The notes under the pieces: generated by a model
Told to the model about the DNA's origin: nothing
What the model saw: the letters and a program-made list of their open reading frames with translations, nothing else
Databases searched by the model: none
Program-made: the position numbers and the translations under genes
Shown here: piece after piece, positions 59,825 through 64,000 of the stretch
Position numbering within the stretch: the stretch's first letter is position 1
How the letters are laid out: every line of letters begins with the position of its first letter
NCBI RefSeq assembly: GCF_022539665.2
Contig: NC_081332.1
Coordinates: 6,104,303-6,168,302 of the forward strand
Direction of reading: 5' to 3'
Length of the DNA: 64,000 nt
From: Daphnia carinata
Lineage: Eukaryota; Arthropoda; Branchiopoda; Diplostraca; Daphniidae

Positions 59825-61862
59825 TTAAAAACCAGTTTGAGCATGTAGCGTAATGCCATAACGAGGAATTTGTGACAACGACGGCCACATATCGTTTAAA
59901 TCGCGATCCACTCGCGCTAATGAATGACGATCCACTGGGGCAACAGGAGGATTAACGACTGTCGTTGGAGCAACGGCTAGGAAAGCAAAAACACGAACAT
60001 ATTAGCATTGTACTACTAATTGCAAAGGACGCATAAAGACTGGTACCTTTCTTTTGCTGAGCACGTCTTTCGAAGGCGCGTTTCCTCAGTCCCATCATAA
60101 TGTTGTACGTCACATTTGCCATGGTAGAGGGGGAAATCTGGTTCAACCGCCGATAGTAAATCCACTGAAACAAAGCGGTAAGAAACATGCCTTAAGAACT
60201 GTTGCCCAACATTGGTGGTACACCAATTTGGATTGATTGATGTGTCAGTTACGGAACAACTCCCGCCTATTTAGATATCAAGAGGAAAAGAAACGACTCC
60301 ATGTTCAACCGCACCTGTAATTTATGAAACCAATAACCAGCCGAAGAGACTTCTAGTCCCCACGAATTCATGTTCCCGCGGGCGAAATCCGCGGGACTTG
60401 GAGCCATTATACTAGAGTTTTTGATGCCACTCATCTTGGTGGCCACAAAACAAGGTAGAACGCACTGAACCCGGATACCAAACGGTTTGTACTCAAGAGC
60501 CAAATCTTCGCTGAATTTGTAGACAAATGCCTTGATGGATTACAGACAAAAACATTATTTCTACATTTAATCATACATCTAATTTTTTTTTATAAACCTT
60601 TGTGCTGGAGTAAAGGGACATGAGTGGAGTCGGCACAACGGCCGAACATGAGGCCACGTTCAAGATGAGTCCTTTCTTGCGCTCCGCCATTTGGCCGAGG
60701 ACCAAGATGGACATGCGAGTCACCGAAACAACGTTGCAGTTGACGACACGTTGGGCAAAACCCGATGCATCTGGTATCTACAGTTTAATGACAACGCGTT
60801 AAAATTATGTGCACCGTCTGTTTGATGGCATTCGTCGGAACATTTAAAGCGCCCAAAGAATGAATAAACACTTGAATAATGACTAGTTTTTTTCTGTTTT
60901 GAAAAGAGAAATTGAGATGGGATGGAATTCACTGCTTCTCAAAGAAGAGAGTGGTTTTGACATGCTTAACATGGACGTCAAGGGAACTTTCACTTTTCCG
61001 CGGCTGTGAGTATTAGCTTTCGAATAAGAATGGAAAAAAAGGAGGTCTTCCAAATCGTTGAAGGAGGTAAAACGCTGAACGGCTGATTTCATGAACAACA
61101 CATGCCTTTTAAACAAGAATAAAATTAAACAAAGGCGAGAGAATGTTTTTCGATACCTGATCAAGGTATTCCGGATATTTGTAGGACATGCCGACATTGT
61201 TTATGAGAATGCCAATTTCGAGTCCGCTAATTTCCTTAGCGATGCGTTCATAAATCTCGGCTCCTTGTGTAAAATCGACGTCGATAATGCGGGTTTCGAC
61301 GTGATACCGGCATTCTTCAATAACAATATTTTGTTATTATTAGTATAACTATTGTTATTTTAGATGACTTGTTGGAAAAGAGCCTATTATAAGGAAACAT
61401 AAATGTAGCCTCACCAATGGCAGTGGCGACAGCTTGCAATTTGTCTCGCGATCGGCTAATCAGCACGATATTAATTCCATTAGAGGCCAACTAAACATTC
61501 GTAACACGTAATGGTATACGTTAATGATGGGCATGATAAAAACATGGTCATTATGAAAAATTATACCTCTTCGGCGTAAGCTCGGCCTATTCCATCAGTA
61601 GCACCAGTGATCACTGTTACAAAATGCATTAAAATAATTCAATTCAAACGAATGATTAATAAAAAAAAAAAAGTCCAACAAATTCAAAAGAAAAAAACTT
61701 GCCGGCCCATTTTCCTAGCTTTCTCGGCTTGATATTGTGACCCAGTAAATGACCCAGATAGCAGGTGTAGAGGATTATCCAGAGTTCCTTCACAATCAAT
61801 CCCCAAAAAACAAGAAGGGACAGTATACCAACCACCTCCAGAACTGTGTACCTCCACATCAT
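59825..61862 (-). CDS. very-long-chain 3-oxoacyl-CoA reductase / HSD17B12-type SDR (368 residues)
   Basis: Exons 61703-61862, 61567-61613, 61415-61490, 61157-61314, 60598-60777, 60315-60530, 60047-60164 and 59825-59976 close in frame at 1107 nt. An N-terminal hydrophobic anchor is followed by the Rossmann motif TGATDGIGRAYAEE (56-69), LISRSRDKL, DVDF and NNVGMSYKYPEY, the last diagnostic of the HSD17B12/HSDL1 group. The catalytic set is present: N162, S190, Y203, K207 (YSSTK). PCFVATKMS follows. The enzyme class reduces 3-ketoacyl-CoA in endoplasmic reticulum fatty-acid elongation; steroid activity cannot be judged. The C-terminal 50 residues exceed the human protein. Intron 1 (61614-61702, 89 nt) uses a GC donor (GCCG/GCAAGT). 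A paralogue follows at 63636. Confidence 0.93.
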
Positions 61863-61869
61863 AAGGGCA

Positions 61870-63635
61870 AAGCGTCTACTTGTTCAGAAAAACTAGGGCA
61901 GACAAGCAAACTGGTTTTTTTTTCTCCCTCTCTTTTACAAACTTGTTTCTACACCTAGCTCCGAAACAATTAAAACGATTTCACTACCTAATAGCCTCCT
62001 ACGCCTGATATCTATATATTTTTTTTCGGCAAGTCCTCCGGCTCTCTTTGCTGAAGAATGACCAGAGAACGACTGATACCTTCCGATGAGACCAGCAAGA
62101 AGGTATATGCATAGAAAGGAGGATCTAATCAGGACCAGGTCAAAGAGTGTCTGCCAAGATGGGATAGGCTTTTAAACCACGTAGACCGACGATTGCCCCG
62201 AAGCAATCGTATCGTAGCTACCACGAAAAAAACGGCACAAGATTAATCTACGAATCTTGCCATATTGGAATTCAACATTATAGGTAACATCTTTAGCCAT
62301 GAAAAATTAAAAAAGGAGATAACTAAATATGGCTCGTTTTCTGCAAGGTTAGCTCGGCATGATAGGTCCCGTAAAACTGAAGGTAATTCATAAAATGGAT
62401 AATATTCGTCGGATACGGATAAAATTGAAGATCTCGGTCACGTGATATTGGAGAACAAAATGAAGGGAAAAAAACACACAGTCTTTTACGTGAAAGAGGG
62501 AAACTTCGAAATTTATTTTTTTTTTTACAACGAAACATTTCAAGATTTGTATCGTCTCTCCCCTATCTTCCCTTGTTTCCGAATGTCGCTGGAGGCACCA
62601 GACATACAAAGAAAAATCCACCAAAAATGCATACGAGAGGGGACTGAGGTGAAAGTATATGTTGGTCCACTTGAAAAAATCCGCAGCGCTCCGGCAACGA
62701 GACCAAGCCCGCGTCTTTAGCATTCAGTGAACTGCACAAACATACGCAATCCCAAAGTTATCAGCAGGCAATTAGCTACGTGTCGTGTATACCAAGTTAT
62801 TCTGTTGGAAAGAAATGCCATTTTGTTCACCCTCCCTAAGTTCCAAAAATTTCACTTGTATCATTCCGGAGGACCTTCTTTGTTTTCCAGCTGTACTTGA
62901 ACTTTCTTTCATTCACCTTATACGAAAACATCGTCGTTTCCCTACAGTGAAGACCGAGTAAAGTATTTAAGCATAATTTAGCATTTTTCAAACCAGATCT
63001 ATCAAGTGCTATGTATTTTTTTTAAAGTTCCATTTAGATGCCTGAGGCAAACTAACCCCTTTTCTAAGAAACGCTCCCGGGTTTTCTTTATTTTCATGGT
63101 GGATGCATCCGCATACTAAAACAGGACCTTTACGTGGAATGTAGTCAATCCACTTCGTACAACAATAGACTAGAAACTAGATTTTCTACAAAGCATGCTT
63201 TAATCATGAAGTGCATATGAAATTTTACGATTTGCATAAAATACGAAGCGAAACAGAAGAGAACGAGACACACACACACACACTCAAAATCCTCTCTGCT
63301 TCCTTTTATTGGCTTCCTTCTAGAAAAAACGTAAAATTGGCGTCATACACGTTTTTATTATGTGAATTGTCAAACATGTCGTGACGACAGGTCCCGCTAC
63401 GATTGAGTATGCGTCAATTACAAACGATCTAATCAGCAGTAACTGGACGCGGACATGAAGGAAAAAAAGGGTAGATTAACACAAAAGGAAGACAGCTATC
63501 TGAAAATGTCAACGAAATGCAGAACAATGGCGATATCAACATTGAAAATATTTTCGATTTTTTTGCTAGACTTTTTGATTCGTTAGTAGAGCAACATTAG
63601 GCTTTTTTTTCTATATGAAATCCCATTGGATCACT
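61870..63635. other. intergenic between two reductase paralogues
   Basis: No gene supported. Contains the upstream region of the first reductase, poly-T tracts and a (CA)n run at about 63269-63285. Confidence 0.45.
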
Positions 63636-64000
63636 TTATTTGTCCTTGGCGTTTTCGACCCCGTTTTGTTGTTGTTGCTCCTTCTGCAATTGGATTCGTT
63701 TTAGGGCACGTTGACGAGTGCCGTTTAAATTGTTGAACGTCACATTAACCACGGTGGATGGCGAAATCATATTCAGCTTTGTGTAGTAGCCCAACTGTAT
63801 GCATACAAAACAAAAAGCATCTTAATTATCATTTTTTTCTTGTGAACTAAACAGCTGTATAGACCAAGGGGAGGAATGAACCATAGACCGGTAATTAACG
63901 AAACTACACCAGGGGAAAGAAAGAAGTGGGTCACAACCACCTAGTACCAGAAATTTAAACAAGAAAATAAAAAATAATAGTTACCAGAATTTTGTGGACC
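63636..64000 (-). CDS. 3' end of a second HSD17B12-type reductase (incomplete)
   Basis: Last exon 63636-63794 (LGYYTKLNMISPSTVVNVTF ...) aligns with the seventh exon of the upstream paralogue (WIYYRRLNQISPSTMANVTY). The tail (RIQLQKEQQQQNGVENAKDK) is shorter, and there is no eighth exon. The preceding exon ends at 63985 with VHKIL, matching FHKLQ in the paralogue at the same phase 0 junction; the rest lies beyond the window. The gene is a tandem duplicate on the same strand. Confidence 0.88.

Noticed and set aside
60883-61197. Additional reductase exon inside the 379-nt intron
   Set aside because: Joining 61157 directly to 60777 is phase 0 and gives continuous family alignment; the frame here has no similarity.

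Overview
This is eukaryotic nuclear DNA, most likely from a small-genome arthropod, with a cladoceran crustacean such as Daphnia the best guess. The reasons are short introns (about 40-90 bp, many 60-70 bp), a 376-residue actin of arthropod cytoplasmic type, a chitin/cuticle-style ZP-domain gene pair, and frequent poly-A/poly-T tracts. The species is inferred, not shown.

Layout. 1-731: 5' part of a CNTD1-like cyclin gene (minus strand, running off the left edge). 1239-6325: a 5.1 kb mobile element built as a giant inverted repeat with three tRNA-like sequences in its spacer. 6326-7620: AT-rich dispersed repeats. 9108-10365: an actin gene (minus) with a 5' leader intron and a canonical CArG box upstream. 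About 11.5-24.7 kb: a gene-poor stretch with no gene I can support. 24869-28549: a 708-residue ZP-domain membrane protein in 9 exons (plus). 29476-36915: a 1850-residue protein in 27 exons (minus), convergent with the previous gene, with twelve PAN/Apple modules, a ZP domain, a furin site and a transmembrane helix. 39310-48700: AT-rich repeats carrying two further copies of the inverted-repeat element, one rearranged and one full length. 49251-51676: SLC26 anion transporter (minus). 52253-52620: a minisatellite. 53335-54308: a tightly packed CMC4 / METTL26 pair (minus). 56302-57123: an unidentified secreted precursor. 59825-61862: a 17-beta-HSD12/HSDL1-type very-long-chain 3-oxoacyl-CoA reductase (minus). 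63636-64000: the 3' end of a tandem paralogue of that reductase.

Working together. The two convergent ZP genes probably both act in apical extracellular matrix or cuticle. Both encode a ZP domain, an RRRR furin site and a single transmembrane anchor. The other genes are housekeeping loci (actin, sulfate/anion transport, mitochondrial Cx9C protein, methyltransferase, fatty-acid elongation, meiotic cyclin) with no evident shared pathway.

The most unusual parts are: (1) the inverted-repeat element family, one arm of which keeps an intact five-exon gene for a 162-residue coiled-coil protein that I do not recognise; (2) the four-fold A-B-C triad order of PAN modules; (3) the CMC4-METTL26 pair, 41 nt apart, with a GC-AG intron and splice signals at the junction; (4) five copies of a CTAGCG...CGCTAG dyad motif; and (5) the CGCCATCTATGAACA minisatellite. 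Exon boundaries given here were found by eye from splice signals, reading frame and protein-family fit. All multi-exon models for the main genes close in frame.
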